Source: Peteryoungia aggregata LMG 23059
Lineage (GTDB): Bacteria; Pseudomonadota; Alphaproteobacteria; Rhizobiales; Rhizobiaceae
NCBI RefSeq assembly: GCF_030814435.1
Contig: NZ_JAUSUW010000003.1
Coordinates: forward strand, 310,001 to 374,000
Length of the DNA stretch: 64,000 nt
Direction of reading: 5' to 3'
Part shown: positions 27,670-35,582 of the stretch, piece after piece
Layout: each line of letters starts with the position of its first letter
Position numbering within the stretch: position 1 is the stretch's first letter
The notes under the pieces: generated by a model
What the model was told of the DNA's origin: nothing
Database searches by the model: none
Seen by the model: the letters and a program-made list of their open reading frames with translations, nothing else
Program-made: the position numbers and the translations under genes

Positions 27670-27872
27670 TGCGGCGGACGGGTGATGGCGGGGGCTTCGA
27701 GGCCCTGCTCTTCCAGAGACAGGAAGCGCTCCGTGAGCCGATCCAGCTTGGCCCGGGTCTGCTCGACCACCTTCCATTGTTCGGTGAGCTGATCGGAGAG
27801 CTCTTCGATGACCCGCATCTGATGGGCAACGGTCTCTTCCAGACGCGTGATGCGCTCGTCCTGCGTGTCCAT
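27663..27872 (-). CDS. slyX: SlyX-family protein
   Basis: A 69-residue coiled-coil protein of the SlyX family: MDTQDERITRLEETVAHQ, then a continuous heptad pattern (VIEELSDQLTEQWKVVEQ..LDRLTERF) and the family-typical Pro-rich ending AITRPPHY. SlyX is a small cytoplasmic protein of unknown function found widely in Proteobacteria. ATG 27872 has AGAGA upstream at a sensible distance; an in-frame ATG at 27884 would add four residues. Its stop overlaps the convergent tetR by seven bases. The upstream gene on this strand is a small membrane protein 77 bases away. Confidence 0.85.
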   Translation of the reverse strand: MDTQDERITRLEETVAHQMRVIEELSDQLTEQWKVVEQTRAKLDRLTERFLSLEEQGLEAPAITRPPHY

Positions 27873-27949
27873 GCTTCTCTCCATCGTCTCGATGCGGCCT
27901 AGATGCCGCAAGACGGGTGCGCGGTCAAACGCCGTCTGGCGTAATGCCT

Positions 27950-28237
27950 TCAGCGCTGCTTTTTCTTGCGATAGGGCATGGTCATGACGGCAGATGCCGT
28001 GACTGCGGCGGCAAACGTCAGCGCGAGGGGAACCGCCAGCATGAGAGCCGGCAGGACAGGGTGGCTGGAGCGGGAGAGCGAGGTGCCGATACCGCCGAGA
28101 TCGAGCCAGAAGATGGCGAAAGCCACGAGCAGCCCCAGAAGGCCACCAAGACTGGCATTGAGTGCCAGGAAACCCAGCATCTCCCAATGGTCGCGTCGGG
28201 CTTCTTCGGGTGTCAGATCATCGGGCTGCAGGGACAT
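27950..28237 (-). CDS. Small inner-membrane protein of unknown function
   Basis: A 95-residue protein with two predicted membrane helices (about residues 27-47, LNASLGGLLGLLVAFAIFW, and about 64-85, LPALMLAVPLALTFAAAVTA). It has an acidic N-terminus (MSLQPDDLTPEEARRDHWEM) and a basic tail MPYRKKKQR, so both ends probably face the cytoplasm. I do not recognise a named family. It is immediately upstream of slyX on the minus strand and divergent from recF with about 160 bases between starts. The composition and codon pattern look like its neighbours, which supports it being a real gene. Confidence 0.75.
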   Translation of the reverse strand: MSLQPDDLTPEEARRDHWEMLGFLALNASLGGLLGLLVAFAIFWLDLGGIGTSLSRSSHPVLPALMLAVPLALTFAAAVTASAVMTMPYRKKKQR

Positions 28238-28396
28238 GGCTCGGCCTCCGGGCTCGGCTATCTGCTCAAACTACCACGTTCGATGCATGGTTCCATGTCG
28301 CCAAGCGCCGCATGCCCTGATCGAGCAGAGATTGGCGCTTGCGCCTTGCCATCACCGATCAATCGTCCTAGCTCAGGGCGACAACGATTCCGACCG

Positions 28397-29524
28397 ATGA
28401 CCCAGAAGACACAGATCCACCGGCTCAAACTCAGCGACTTCCGCAACTACACGCAGGCCGGCCTGACGCTGGACGGGCGGCATGTGGTGCTGGTCGGCGA
28501 CAATGGCGCCGGCAAGACCAATTTCATGGAGGCGATCTCCTTTCTGTCGCCGGGACGAGGTCTTCGCCGAGCGGTGCTTTCGGACATTCCGAGGGTCGGG
28601 GCCTCCGGAAGCTTCACGGTCTTCGCCGCCATCGAGGGCATGGCCGGCGAAGCCGATATCGGCACGGGCACCGAGACGACGGAAGAGGACAACCTCGTTC
28701 GCAGGCTGAGGATCAACGGCTCGCCTGCGAAATCGGTCGATGAACTCACCGACCATCTGCGTGTGCTCTGGCTGACGCCGGCGATGGACGGGCTGTTCAC
28801 CGGCCCCTCTGCGGATCGACGTCGCTTTCTCGATCGCTTGGTCCTGTCGCTCGACCCCGCCCACGGGCGGCGTGCGAACGACTTCGAGCGCGCCATGCGC
28901 AGCCGTAACAAGCTGCTTTCTGAAGGGCGCTTCGATCCGACCTGGCTTTCCGGCATTGAACAGCAGATGGCAGCCCTCGGGGTCGCGATGGCCGCAGCGC
29001 GGCGGGAGATGCTCGGGCTGCTTTCCGGATTGATCGAGGCGGATCGGGAAACATCTGCATTTCCATCCGCATCTCTCGCCCTTTCCGGCTTCCTTGATGA
29101 CCTCGCCGACCTGCCGGCCTTTGCGTTTGAAGAACGGTATATCGAGATCCTCGCCCAGTCGCGGCACCGGGATGCGGCAGCCGGGCGCACACTGGACGGA
29201 CCGCATCGCGCGGACCTCATGGTGCGCCACATCGAGAAGGACATGGATGCTGAGCGCTGCTCGACGGGCGAGCAGAAGGCATTGCTGATCGGGCTCATAT
29301 TGGCCCATGCACGGCTGGTGGCGACGATGACCGGGTTTGCACCGATCCTGCTGCTCGATGAGATCGCGGCGCATCTGGACGAAGGACGGCGGGCGGCGCT
29401 TTTCGAACGGATCGACGCCCTCGGAGGCCAAGCCTTCATGACGGGGACCGACAAGGCGATGTTCTCGGCGCTCGGGGACCGGGCGAAGTTCGTGACCATC
29501 AGGGACGGACAGATCGATGGCTGA
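28397..29524 (+). CDS. recF: DNA replication and repair protein RecF
   Basis: A 375-residue ABC-type ATPase of the RecFOR pathway, which loads RecA onto gapped DNA. The Walker A motif is GDNGAGKTN at about residues 34-42, the signature region is CSTGEQKALLIGL near 290 and Walker B is ILLLDEIAAHLDEGRR near 325. SRNKLL and LDGPHRADL are RecF hallmarks. ATG 28397 starts at MTQKTQIHRLKLSDFRNY, the expected N-terminus. It is not next to dnaN here; instead a moeB-like gene follows after 42 bases. recR, which acts in the same pathway, is about 13 kb away in this window. Confidence 0.95.
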   Translation: MTQKTQIHRLKLSDFRNYTQAGLTLDGRHVVLVGDNGAGKTNFMEAISFLSPGRGLRRAVLSDIPRVGASGSFTVFAAIEGMAGEADIGTGTETTEEDNLVRRLRINGSPAKSVDELTDHLRVLWLTPAMDGLFTGPSADRRRFLDRLVLSLDPAHGRRANDFERAMRSRNKLLSEGRFDPTWLSGIEQQMAALGVAMAAARREMLGLLSGLIEADRETSAFPSASLALSGFLDDLADLPAFAFEERYIEILAQSRHRDAAAGRTLDGPHRADLMVRHIEKDMDAERCSTGEQKALLIGLILAHARLVATMTGFAPILLLDEIAAHLDEGRRAALFERIDALGGQAFMTGTDKAMFSALGDRAKFVTIRDGQIDG

Positions 29525-29566
29525 CACTGCTTTTCTTCAGACAGTCCCGGTGGCAAGGTGAGCCTC

Positions 29567-30325
29567 ATGGATTCTCTGTCACCTGAAGAACTCTCCCGCT
29601 ATCACCGTCATATCCTGCTGCCCGAAGTCGGTGGCCACGGGCAGCAATTGCTGAAAGCCGCCCGCGTGCTGGTAATCGGGGCGGGCGGGCTCGGTTCACC
29701 GGTGCTGCAGTATCTGGCCGCAGCCGGCGTCGGTACGCTCGGGATCGTCGATGACGACGGCGTATCGCTCTCCAATCTCCAGCGACAGGTGATCCACGAC
29801 ACGGGGACGCTTTCCGAGAAGAAGACGGAGAGTGCCGCGCGCGCCATTGCCCGCCTCAACCCGAATTGCCGCACGGTGCGCTATGAAGAGCGCTTTACTG
29901 CCGAGTTTGCCGGGGATTACCTGCCGCGCTACAAGCTGCTGATCGATGGATCCGACAACTTTACCACCCGCTATGCGGCAGCGGACGCGGCGGAGCGCGC
30001 GAAGGTGCCCTTGGTGACCGGAGCTGTCGGGCGCTTTGATGGCACCGTGACCGTTCTCAAACCCTATGAGATCGGGCCTGACGGCCTTCCCTATCCGCGT
30101 TACACCGATCTCTTCCCCGAACCGCCACCGGAAGGCCTTGTGCCAGCCTGTGCGGAAGCGGGCGTGATCGGAGCACTCACTGGCGTCATCGGCACGCTGA
30201 TGGCCATGGAGGCAATCAAGGTGATCACCGGGATTGGCGAGCCGCTTGTTGGCCGACTTCTGATGTATGACGGGCTTGCCGCCCGTTTCGACACCATCCG
30301 CTACAAGCGTCGGGCAGGGACATGA
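29567..30325 (+). CDS. moeB: Molybdopterin-synthase adenylyltransferase MoeB-like protein
   Basis: A 252-residue E1-like ThiF/MoeB enzyme that adenylates the C-terminal Gly-Gly of a sulfur-carrier protein (MoaD or ThiS). Nucleotide binding is by VIGAGGLGSPVLQYLAAAGVG near residue 33, catalytic Asp is in LIDGSDNFTTRYA near 123, and LVPACAEAGVIGALTGVIG carries the conserved Cys near 190. The two CxxC pairs that bind zinc in E. coli MoeB are absent: the first is replaced by LPYPRYTDLF, and the protein ends YKRRAGT before the second. ATG 29567 has AAGGTGAG upstream. The stop overlaps the next gene as ATGA. The partner carrier protein is not in the window, so Moco versus thiamine function is uncertain. 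Confidence 0.85.
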   Translation: MDSLSPEELSRYHRHILLPEVGGHGQQLLKAARVLVIGAGGLGSPVLQYLAAAGVGTLGIVDDDGVSLSNLQRQVIHDTGTLSEKKTESAARAIARLNPNCRTVRYEERFTAEFAGDYLPRYKLLIDGSDNFTTRYAAADAAERAKVPLVTGAVGRFDGTVTVLKPYEIGPDGLPYPRYTDLFPEPPPEGLVPACAEAGVIGALTGVIGTLMAMEAIKVITGIGEPLVGRLLMYDGLAARFDTIRYKRRAGT

Positions 30326-30798
30326 GTGTGAGCATTCGCCGGATTGATGAGAGCTTTACGCGCTACGAGGACTTGCTGGCGCTGATCATGGGCTCGTTTG
30401 CCTATATGGACGGTGTCATCGACCCGCCCTCCTCCGCGCATCGACTGACGGTCGTTTCGCTCAAGGACAAGGCCCGTGACGAGATCGGGCTCATTGCCGA
30501 GATCGACGGCCGACTGCTCGGCTGCGCCTTCTTAAGGCCCGAGCCTGATTTCCTCTATGTCGGCAAGCTGGCGGTTTCGCCTGAAGCCCAGGGGGCCGGG
30601 ATCGGCAGCCGTTTCCTTGTAGAGGCCGAGGCGATCGCTCGCCAGCTCGGCAAGCCGGCCTTGAGGCTCGAGACCCGGATCGAACTCACCGGCAACCACA
30701 CACGATTTGGCGCCTGGGGCTTCATCAGGACCGCCGAGAAGAGCCATGCGGGCTACGACCGCATCACCTTCATCGAGATGCAGAAGCACCTGGCCTGA
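30322..30798 (+). CDS. GNAT-family N-acetyltransferase
   Basis: A 158-residue acetyl-CoA-dependent acyltransferase of the GNAT fold. The acetyl-CoA pyrophosphate loop is LAVSPEAQGAGIGSRFL (V-x-P-x2-Q-G-x-G-I-G) near residue 90. It is preceded by the beta-strand FLYVGKL and followed by the ALRLETRIELTGNHTRFGAWGF helix-strand unit typical of small-molecule acetyltransferases. The acceptor substrate is unknown. ATG 30322 overlaps the moeB-like stop by four bases, so it is translationally coupled to that gene. It converges with the D-glycerate dehydrogenase gene only five bases away. Confidence 0.87.
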   Translation: MSVSIRRIDESFTRYEDLLALIMGSFAYMDGVIDPPSSAHRLTVVSLKDKARDEIGLIAEIDGRLLGCAFLRPEPDFLYVGKLAVSPEAQGAGIGSRFLVEAEAIARQLGKPALRLETRIELTGNHTRFGAWGFIRTAEKSHAGYDRITFIEMQKHLA

Positions 30799-30803
30799 GG
30801 GCC

Positions 30804-31817
30804 TTAGCCGCGGTTCGGCAGGACACGGTTCGGCGGGCGATGGCCGTCGAAATAGGTGCGGATGTTGATGATCACCTTGTCGCCCATGTCGATGCGGCCC
30901 TCTATGGTGGCTGACCCGGTATGCGGCAAGAGCACCACCTTGCCTTCATTGGCGAGTTTCACCAGCTTCGGGTTGACCGCAGGCTCGTTCTCAAAGACGT
31001 CGAGACCGGCACCGGCGATCTTGCCGGCGCGCAGCGCCTGGATCAGCGCATCCTCATCGATGATGTCACCACGGGCGGTATTCACCACATAGCTCGTCGG
31101 CTGCAGAAGCGCGAGGCGACGGGCCGAAAGCAGGTGAAAGGTCGCAGGCGTTGAGGGGCAGTTGACCGAAACGATATCAACGCGGGCCAGCATCTGGTCG
31201 AGGCTGTCCCAATAGGTCGCTTCCAGCTCATCCTCGGTCGCGGGGTTGACGCGCTTGCGGTTATGATAGTGGATCGACAGACCGAAGGCCTTGGCGCGGC
31301 GGGCCACCGCCGTGCCAATGCGGCCCATGCCGATGATGCCGATCCGCTTGCCCCAGATGCGGCGACCGAGCATCCAGGTGGGCGACCAGCCCTCCCATTC
31401 GCCCGGCTTATCCATGAGCACGCGGGCACCCTGCACAAGACGACGCGGGACCGCGAGGATGAGCGCCATGGTCATGTCGGCGGTGTCTTCGGTCAGGACG
31501 TTCGGCGTGTTGGTGACGGTGATGCCCTTTTTCGCTGCCGCATCGATGTCGATATGATCCGTGCCGTTCGAGAAACTGGCGATCAGCTTCATCTGCGGGC
31601 CGGCTTCGGCGATGAGCGCCGCATCGATTCGGTCCGTCACGGTCGGCACCAGAACGTCCGCCGTCTTCACGGCGGCGATCAATTCTTCGCGCGTGCGCGG
31701 CTTGTCATCGACATTGAGTTCGGCCTCGAAAAGCTCACGCATGCGCGTTTCCACGGCATCGGGCAGTTTCCGCGTGATATAGACCTTGGGTCTTTTCCTG
31801 TTCGTCATGGGCCGCAT
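30804..31817 (-). CDS. D-glycerate/hydroxypyruvate dehydrogenase (2-hydroxyacid dehydrogenase)
   Basis: A 337-residue D-isomer-specific 2-hydroxyacid dehydrogenase, most like the GyaR/GhrB glyoxylate-hydroxypyruvate reductase branch. NAD-binding is GIIGMGRIGTAVARRAKAFG near residue 160. The catalytic Arg is in VVNTARGDIIDEDAL near 245, the Glu is in AGLDVFENEP near 270 and the His is in LLPHTGSATIEGR near 297. The substrate carboxylate loop SNGTDHIDIDAA is near 83. ATG 31817 is preceded by GAAGG at five bases; ATG 31808 is an alternative. It reduces glyoxylate or hydroxypyruvate in the cytoplasm, overlapping the role of the truncated GhrA-like enzyme at the left end of the window. Confidence 0.9.
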   Translation of the reverse strand: MRPMTNRKRPKVYITRKLPDAVETRMRELFEAELNVDDKPRTREELIAAVKTADVLVPTVTDRIDAALIAEAGPQMKLIASFSNGTDHIDIDAAAKKGITVTNTPNVLTEDTADMTMALILAVPRRLVQGARVLMDKPGEWEGWSPTWMLGRRIWGKRIGIIGMGRIGTAVARRAKAFGLSIHYHNRKRVNPATEDELEATYWDSLDQMLARVDIVSVNCPSTPATFHLLSARRLALLQPTSYVVNTARGDIIDEDALIQALRAGKIAGAGLDVFENEPAVNPKLVKLANEGKVVLLPHTGSATIEGRIDMGDKVIINIRTYFDGHRPPNRVLPNRG

Positions 31818-32002
31818 CGATGCCTTCTTCAGAACTCGTTAACCAAGTCGCGGGATACTTCGCTCCTTAGGAAGGCAATTTCTACCAAACCCGTCGGCGA
31901 AGACAAACAAAACTCGTCGGCTCGCCACGGATTTGTCCCGGACTCACGCCATATGGTGTCGGCTCGGCAAGAAAGCACTTCATTTCCACAGCTTAGCCCG
32001 GA

Positions 32003-32551
32003 ATGATCATGTTTCATAACCTGTGCCGCGTCAGCCTTGCCACCAGCGCCCTGCTCGTGTCCATCATGGCCGCGCCAGGTGCCGGCCAGGCGCAATCAAC
32101 CACCAAGGGATCCAGCGGGCTGCCCCTGCCCCGTTTCGTCAGCCTGAAGGCGGAGAAGGTCAATCTGCGCATCGGCCCGAGCACCGATTATGCCGTTTCC
32201 TGGCGCTACATGAAATCGGGCCTGCCGGTCGAGATCATCCGCGAATACGAGAACTGGCGGCAGATCCGCGATGCCGACGGGACCGAAGGCTGGGTAAACC
32301 AGACCCTCCTGACCGGGGAGCGCACGGCGCTGGCCGCACCCTGGATGCGCGGCAATGGTGAGAACGTCTACGTCATGATGCGGCGCGATTCCAACGCGTC
32401 GGCCGCTGTCATCGCCAAGCTCGAGCCGGGTGTGGTACTCAAGCTCAGCGAGTGCAACGGCAACTGGTGCCAGGCCGAAACCAGCGGGGTCACCGGCTGG
32501 GTTTCGCAGAACGAAATATGGGGCGCCTATCCGGGCGAGGCCTTCAAATAA
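32003..32551 (+). CDS. Secreted bacterial SH3-domain protein
   Basis: A 182-residue exported protein with a signal peptide (MFHNLCRVSLATSALLVSIM, cleavage near GQA-QS) followed by two bacterial SH3-like repeats. The first is FVSLKAEKVNLRIGPSTDYAVSWRY..EGWVNQTLLTG (about residues 45-105). The second is ENVYVMMRRDSNASAAVIAKLEPGVVLKLSECNGNWCQAE..GWVSQNEIWG (about 118-175). Such domains bind peptidoglycan peptides in the periplasm; SH3_4/YgiM-like architecture fits. ATG 32003 or 32009 could be the start. The gene converges with the PfkB kinase gene and the two coding regions overlap by eight bases. Confidence 0.87.
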   Translation: MIMFHNLCRVSLATSALLVSIMAAPGAGQAQSTTKGSSGLPLPRFVSLKAEKVNLRIGPSTDYAVSWRYMKSGLPVEIIREYENWRQIRDADGTEGWVNQTLLTGERTALAAPWMRGNGENVYVMMRRDSNASAAVIAKLEPGVVLKLSECNGNWCQAETSGVTGWVSQNEIWGAYPGEAFK

Positions 32552-33536
32552 GGCCGATCGCCGCAGCCCCCTTCTTGAGAGACATCATCGGCCGTGGGCC
32601 GATCTGCTGGATGACGACACCTGCGGCATAGCAGCCGAGATGGGCGCAATCCTCCAGGCTGCGGCCATTGGTGTAGCCGAACAGGAAGCCGGATGCGAAG
32701 AGGTCGCCGGCGCCCGTGGTGTCGACCACCGTCTCCACTTTCGTTGCGGGCACCCGGATACGCTGGTCGTCCTTGACCACCACGGCACCCTGATCACCCA
32801 TGGTGACAGCCGCCAGCTTGCAATCCTTTGCGATGCGATCCAGCGCTTCGGCAAAGTTGTCGGTTTCGTAAAGGGAAAGGGCCTCCTGCTCGTTGGCGAA
32901 GACGATGTCCACGGTGCCGGAACGCATGAGTTCGAGGAACTCGGCGCGGTAGCGCCCGACACAGAAGCTGTCGGACAGCGTCATCGCCATTTCCTGGCCA
33001 GCTTCATGGGAGATGCGGGCACAATCGAGGATCGCCTGCTTGGCGCGCGGCGGATCCCAGAGATAGCCTTCGAAATAGGTGACCTTGGATTTCGCCACGA
33101 CCTCGGGTTCGACGTCTTCGGGGCCGAACTCGACGCAGGCGCCGAGATAGGTGTTCATCGAGCGCTCGCCGTCTTCGGTGACGAAGATCATGCTGCGGGC
33201 GGTCGGCGGCTGGCTGCCCAACGGACGGGTTTCGAAATGCACGCCCTGGGCACGGATGTCATGGGTGAAGATCTCGCCCAACTGATCCTCGGCGACCTTG
33301 CCGAAATAGGCGGCCTTGCCGCCAAAATTGGCAATGCCGGCAGCCGTGTTGCCGGCGCTTCCGCCGGAGGCTTCTACGGCGGGACCCATCATCGCATAGA
33401 GCCGTTCGGCGCGTTCCGCATCGATCAGATTCATGGCGCTCTTGGTGATGCCGTTGTCGATCAGAAACTGGTCGTCGCAGCGAGATATAATGTCGACGAT
33501 CGCGTTTCCGACAGTCAGGACATCGAACTGGCTCAT
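32544..33536 (-). CDS. PfkB-family carbohydrate/adenosine kinase
   Basis: A 330-residue ribokinase/PfkB-family kinase, close to rhizobial proteins annotated as adenosine kinase. The N-terminus MSQFDVLTVGNAIVDIISR and the GGSAGNTAAGIANFGGKAAYFGKV segment (PfkB signature 1, about residues 52-75) are clear. The C-terminal VVDTTGAGDLFASGFLFG (signature 2, with catalytic Asp in GAGD) is near 275. It phosphorylates a sugar or nucleoside with ATP in the cytoplasm; adenosine is the best guess, by family resemblance only. ATG 33536 gives the family's usual start, with an upstream ATG at 33572 possible. Its last eight bases overlap the end of the convergent SH3 gene. Confidence 0.9.
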   Translation of the reverse strand: MSQFDVLTVGNAIVDIISRCDDQFLIDNGITKSAMNLIDAERAERLYAMMGPAVEASGGSAGNTAAGIANFGGKAAYFGKVAEDQLGEIFTHDIRAQGVHFETRPLGSQPPTARSMIFVTEDGERSMNTYLGACVEFGPEDVEPEVVAKSKVTYFEGYLWDPPRAKQAILDCARISHEAGQEMAMTLSDSFCVGRYRAEFLELMRSGTVDIVFANEQEALSLYETDNFAEALDRIAKDCKLAAVTMGDQGAVVVKDDQRIRVPATKVETVVDTTGAGDLFASGFLFGYTNGRSLEDCAHLGCYAAGVVIQQIGPRPMMSLKKGAAAIGLI

Positions 33537-33858
33537 GGGGTCCGGGGCTCCGTTTGCTTCCAAAACGGTCATAGCCGTTTTTCCGGCGATGGGAAGGGGC
33601 AAGCGATCATCGTCATCTTGCCGTAACATCGACCGTCTAGAAGCGTTGCCGTGGATGGCCATCTCCCCTGGCCGTCCAGGGGACCGCAACCGGTTCCGCT
33701 CGGGAGAGCCGACCACGGATGTACTGGCGGCGGATCCCATCCCGGCGCGACCGGGCGTGGAAGCAGGCATTTGCCTGCTTTTGTCGTTTATGGCGGATTG
33801 GCCGAGAACGACAAGAGGCCTAAGAAGGTCTCATCTTTCCATTCCGAGCTGATTTTTA
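33537..33858. other. Divergent intergenic region between kinase and AEC transporter
   Basis: No protein-coding gene is seen in these 322 bases. The left part should hold the kinase promoter (minus strand). The middle holds a series of hairpins and a terminator-like stem described separately. The last 74 bases lead into the AEC transporter start. Confidence 0.6.
33640..33785 (+). ncRNA. Candidate structured RNA ending in an intrinsic terminator (sRNA or leader)
   Basis: Four consecutive hairpins can be drawn on the plus strand. GTTGC 33645-33649 pairs with GCAAC 33686-33690, enclosing a perfect eight-pair stem TCCCCTGG 33664-33671 with CCAGGGGA 33676-33683. GCTC 33698-33701 pairs with GAGC 33706-33709 around a GGGA loop. 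CCCGG 33741-33745 pairs with CCGGG 33751-33755. A final AAGCAGGC/GCCTGCTT stem (33761-33780) is followed by a T-run. The final element only makes sense as a terminator of a plus-strand transcript, yet no gene precedes it. It may be a free small RNA or an attenuated leader of the AEC transporter gene 74 bases on. It matches no riboswitch class I know. No clear promoter was seen. Confidence 0.38.
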
Positions 33859-34803
33859 ATGACCACCGTTGCCCAGGACGTCCTTCCGATTTTCATCCTC
33901 ATTCTGTTCGGCTGGGCATTGGTCCGGCTGAAGATCCTGGCTGCCGAGATCGGCGACGGGCTGGGAGATTTCGTCTTCAAGGTGGCCGTGCCGCTATTGC
34001 TGCTTCGGACCATTGCCAATGCGGATTTCCACGGGGCTTCGCCTTTCCGATTGTGGATCGCCTATTTCTCCGGCGTTCTCGTTGCCTGGACAATTGGTCA
34101 CCTGGTCGCGACACGCATCTTTGCCCGCGACGAGCGCCTGGGAGTGCTGGCTGGCGTTTCTTCCGCCTTCGCCAACAATGTCTTCATCGGGTTGCCCCTC
34201 GTGGAACGCACTGTGGGCCCGGAGGGGATCGTTGCCATGTCAATCCTGCTCGCCATCCACCTGCCGCTGATGATGATTGCTGGCGTGCTGGCCATGGAAC
34301 GTGCCGAGCAGAAAAGCGGCGGCAGGAAGGCCGAGGGTGCTGTCGCCGTCATCAAGCAAGTGGGCACGAACCTGATCCGAAACCCGCTGATCATCGGACT
34401 CGCGGGCGGCGTTCTGCTCCAGATCGCCGGCACACCGGTGCCGGGACTGGTCGATGGCGTGGTCGCGCAGGTGGCCGGCATGGCGGCACCGGCGGCCCTG
34501 ATCTCGCTCGGCATGACGCTGAACAAATACGGCATGGCCGGAAACGTGCGGATCGCGGGAAGCATCTCGCTCATCAAGCTCGGCCTGATGCCGGCAACGG
34601 TCTGGCTCGCAGCCCACCTGCTCGGTCTTTCGCCGCAGTGGACGGCTGCCCTCGTGCTCACCTCGTCCGTGCCAACGGGCATCAATGCCTGGCTGATCGC
34701 CAGCCGATTCGGAGTGGGACAGGGCCTCGCCGCTTCGGTCATCACCCTTTCTACCGCAGCCGGAGTGGTGACCGTTTCACTATGGGCTCTCCTGCTGCTT
34801 TGA
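33859..34803 (+). CDS. AEC-family (auxin efflux carrier-like) transporter
   Basis: A 314-residue inner-membrane protein with about ten hydrophobic helices, opening MTTVAQDVLPIFILILFGWALVRL. The conserved AEC features are FVFKVAVPLLLLRTIAN (about residues 38-54), SSAFANNVFIGLPL (about 100-113) and, in the second half, the paired NPLIIGLAGG and VLTSSVPTGINAWLIASRFG motifs with the helix-breaking Pro. AEC carriers export or exchange small organic acids such as malate or auxin-like compounds; the substrate here is unknown. The gene follows a structured terminator-like region, which may control its transcription, and is itself followed by an intrinsic terminator. Confidence 0.9.
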   Translation: MTTVAQDVLPIFILILFGWALVRLKILAAEIGDGLGDFVFKVAVPLLLLRTIANADFHGASPFRLWIAYFSGVLVAWTIGHLVATRIFARDERLGVLAGVSSAFANNVFIGLPLVERTVGPEGIVAMSILLAIHLPLMMIAGVLAMERAEQKSGGRKAEGAVAVIKQVGTNLIRNPLIIGLAGGVLLQIAGTPVPGLVDGVVAQVAGMAAPAALISLGMTLNKYGMAGNVRIAGSISLIKLGLMPATVWLAAHLLGLSPQWTAALVLTSSVPTGINAWLIASRFGVGQGLAASVITLSTAAGVVTVSLWALLLL

Positions 34804-34820
34804 GCTCGGTTGCCGGAAAC

Positions 34821-34850
34821 AAAAAACCCGGCACTGGGCCGGGCTTTTGT
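34821..34850. terminator. Bidirectional terminator between AEC transporter and cytochrome c genes
   Basis: An A-run, then CCCGGC at 34827-34832 with GCCGGG at 34838-34843 and flanking A/T tracts (TTTT at 34845-34848). The A and T tracts on either side allow it to serve both convergent genes. Confidence 0.78.
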
Positions 34851-34869
34851 TTCATCAATGAGCGAGCGA

Positions 34870-35427
34870 TCAGTTTGTCGCTGCAGGATCCGGCAGAGCG
34901 ACCGGCGTATCGGCCTGGGTGTGCAAATACAGGATCAGGTTGGCGCGCTCGTCATCCTTCTTCAGGCCGGCAAAGCCCATCGCGGTGCCCGGGATGTGCT
35001 TCTTTGGCGCGAGCAGGAATTCGTTCAGGTGATCCCATGTCCAGAGCACGGTGCCGCCCTGGGAGAATTCGGTCATAGCTGCTGAATAGCTGAAGCCTTC
35101 ATGGCTGGCGATCGGACGATCGACCAAGCCCCACAGGTCCGGACCGACCTTGTTCGGGCCTCCCTTCTCGATGCTATGACAGCTCGCACACTTCTTGAAG
35201 ACAGCTTCACCGGCCGTGGCGTCGGCACTGGCGAGAAGCACGGCGATCGGCGTTGCAGCAACCTCGGGGGCGGCTTCGGCCGGAGCAGCTTCCTCGGCAA
35301 CGATGGCGAAGCCTTCCTTCTCTGGCGTTTCCGAATGGAAAATGCCTTCCGAAGCGATCGACACAGACATCAGGACGAACACGGTGCCGAGGAAGGCACC
35401 CACGCCCATGTTGGTATAAGAATTCAT
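34870..35427 (-). CDS. cycM: Membrane-anchored c-type cytochrome (CycM/c552-like)
   Basis: A 185-residue cytochrome c with an uncleaved N-terminal anchor ([20 protein letters not shown], about residues 1-25) and an Ala/Glu/Pro linker at about 43-70. One class I haem-binding site follows, with C80, C83 and H84 (KKCASCHS); the axial Met is in GTAMGFAGL near residue 155. Rhizobial CycM carries electrons from the bc1 complex to the aa3 oxidase at the periplasmic face. ATG 35427 has GGGAG upstream; the longer open frame to 35511 lacks a better start. It is divergent from kdsB and ends at a shared terminator. The CycM assignment rests on architecture and neighbours. Confidence 0.88.
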   Translation of the reverse strand: MNSYTNMGVGAFLGTVFVLMSVSIASEGIFHSETPEKEGFAIVAEEAAPAEAAPEVAATPIAVLLASADATAGEAVFKKCASCHSIEKGGPNKVGPDLWGLVDRPIASHEGFSYSAAMTEFSQGGTVLWTWDHLNEFLLAPKKHIPGTAMGFAGLKKDDERANLILYLHTQADTPVALPDPAATN

Positions 35428-35582
35428 CTGCAAAGCTCCCCGTGCAGCCGGCCGATGAGCAACCGGACGATCTTGAAATCGCGCGGAACCTATGTCTTTT
35501 GCATAACACATGCAACACGATTATGGTCCCGCAACTGGGACTATTTGACACTTCTGTGCGGTGATTTGAAGGGGTTACGGAC

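Noticed and set aside
33640-33785. 6S RNA
   Set aside because: The ends do not pair into the long rod with a central bubble expected of 6S RNA, and the neighbourhood is not the usual one near a formyltetrahydrofolate cyclo-ligase gene.
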